From positions 1 through 34,537 of the forward strand of contig CANLLM010000020.1 of assembly GCA_947491825.1 (NCBI GenBank): DNA of 34,537 nucleotides. The letters run 5' to 3'. Positions within the stretch are counted from its first letter, which is position 1. The number at the start of each line of letters is the position of its first letter. Both the position numbers and the translations under genes were made by a program. Of this stretch, positions 34,386 to 34,537 are shown one piece after another. The notes beneath the pieces were generated by a model. That model did not search any database, was not told where the DNA came from, and worked only from the letters and a program-made list of their open reading frames with translations. This DNA is from Bacteroidota bacterium (lineage in GTDB: Bacteria; Bacteroidota; Bacteroidia; UKL13-3).

Positions 34386-34537
34386 ATGGCAAACTTAAAA
34401 GAAGTACGTACACGTATCACTTCGGTTACATCAACCCAACAAATTACCAAAGCGATGAAGCTGGTAAGTGCTACAAAATTGCGCAGGGCTCAGAATGCCA
34501 TTATTCAAATGCGCCCCTATGCCGAGAAACTAAATGG
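34386..34537 (+). CDS. atpG: F-type ATP synthase subunit gamma, N-terminal part
   Basis: Truncated by the window end; about 50 residues are seen. [20 protein letters not shown] and [16 protein letters not shown] are the conserved N-terminal helix of gamma, the central rotor shaft. ATG 34386 is the start. It continues the operon after atpA. Confidence 0.93.
   Translation, partial: MANLKEVRTRITSVTSTQQITKAMKLVSATKLRRAQNAIIQMRPYAEKLN

Overview
The window is a stretch of core chromosome from a low-GC member of the Bacteroidota. The evidence is a secreted protease ending in a type IX secretion (T9SS) sorting domain, a SprE/PorW-like T9SS lipoprotein, a YtxJ-type bacillithiol-system protein, F-ATP synthase genes in the order atpB-E-F-H-A-G behind a bactofilin and an AtpZ/AtpI-like protein, TAnnTTTG-type -7 promoter boxes, and almost no Shine-Dalgarno sequences. 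I cannot place it below phylum level. Nothing here is phage, plasmid, CRISPR or a classical insertion sequence.

Layout. 1-600: an intact tRNA-Ser(UGA) on the minus strand, then a small GIY-YIG nuclease gene, two tandem hairpins and a second 22-bp copy of the tRNA 3' end. This looks like a very small element inserted at a tRNA 3' end and is the most unusual thing in the window. 730-4937: a secreted M43-type metalloprotease, a YfcE-like phosphoesterase, a rhomboid protease and a small outer-membrane-like protein. 5069-8530: serC, serA and a DUF1015 gene (serine synthesis). 8683-9996: trxB and ytxJ (thiol redox). 10143-13310, minus strand: rmlD-like reductase, a 49-residue membrane protein, a helix-hairpin-helix protein, then recA behind its own promoter, which carries a perfect palindrome. 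13474-16490: miaB, a sigma-54 activator without a receiver domain, and a MORN/YwqK-like secreted protein.

16720-20171: an exported catalase-peroxidase (katG) divergent from an OxyR-like LysR regulator with the two redox cysteines at OxyR spacing, a self-contained peroxide response module. 20440-23102: a PolX-family protein whose polymerase carboxylates have been replaced while its PHP nuclease centre is intact, coupled to a GT9 glycosyltransferase. 23263-28441, minus strand: SprE/PorW-like lipoprotein, class A penicillin-binding protein and a DUF1653 protein with overlapping ends, linking the T9SS/gliding apparatus to peptidoglycan synthesis. 28540-34537: a short membrane protein, then a bactofilin gene behind the best promoter in the window, running directly into the ATP synthase genes. 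The operon contains a terminator-like hairpin after atpE and another hairpin before atpG, which runs off the end.

Several start codons were moved downstream of the longest possible ORF because a promoter box, a tRNA or a neighbouring gene occupies the extension. These are the GIY-YIG, phosphoesterase, rmlD-like, miaB and bactofilin genes.
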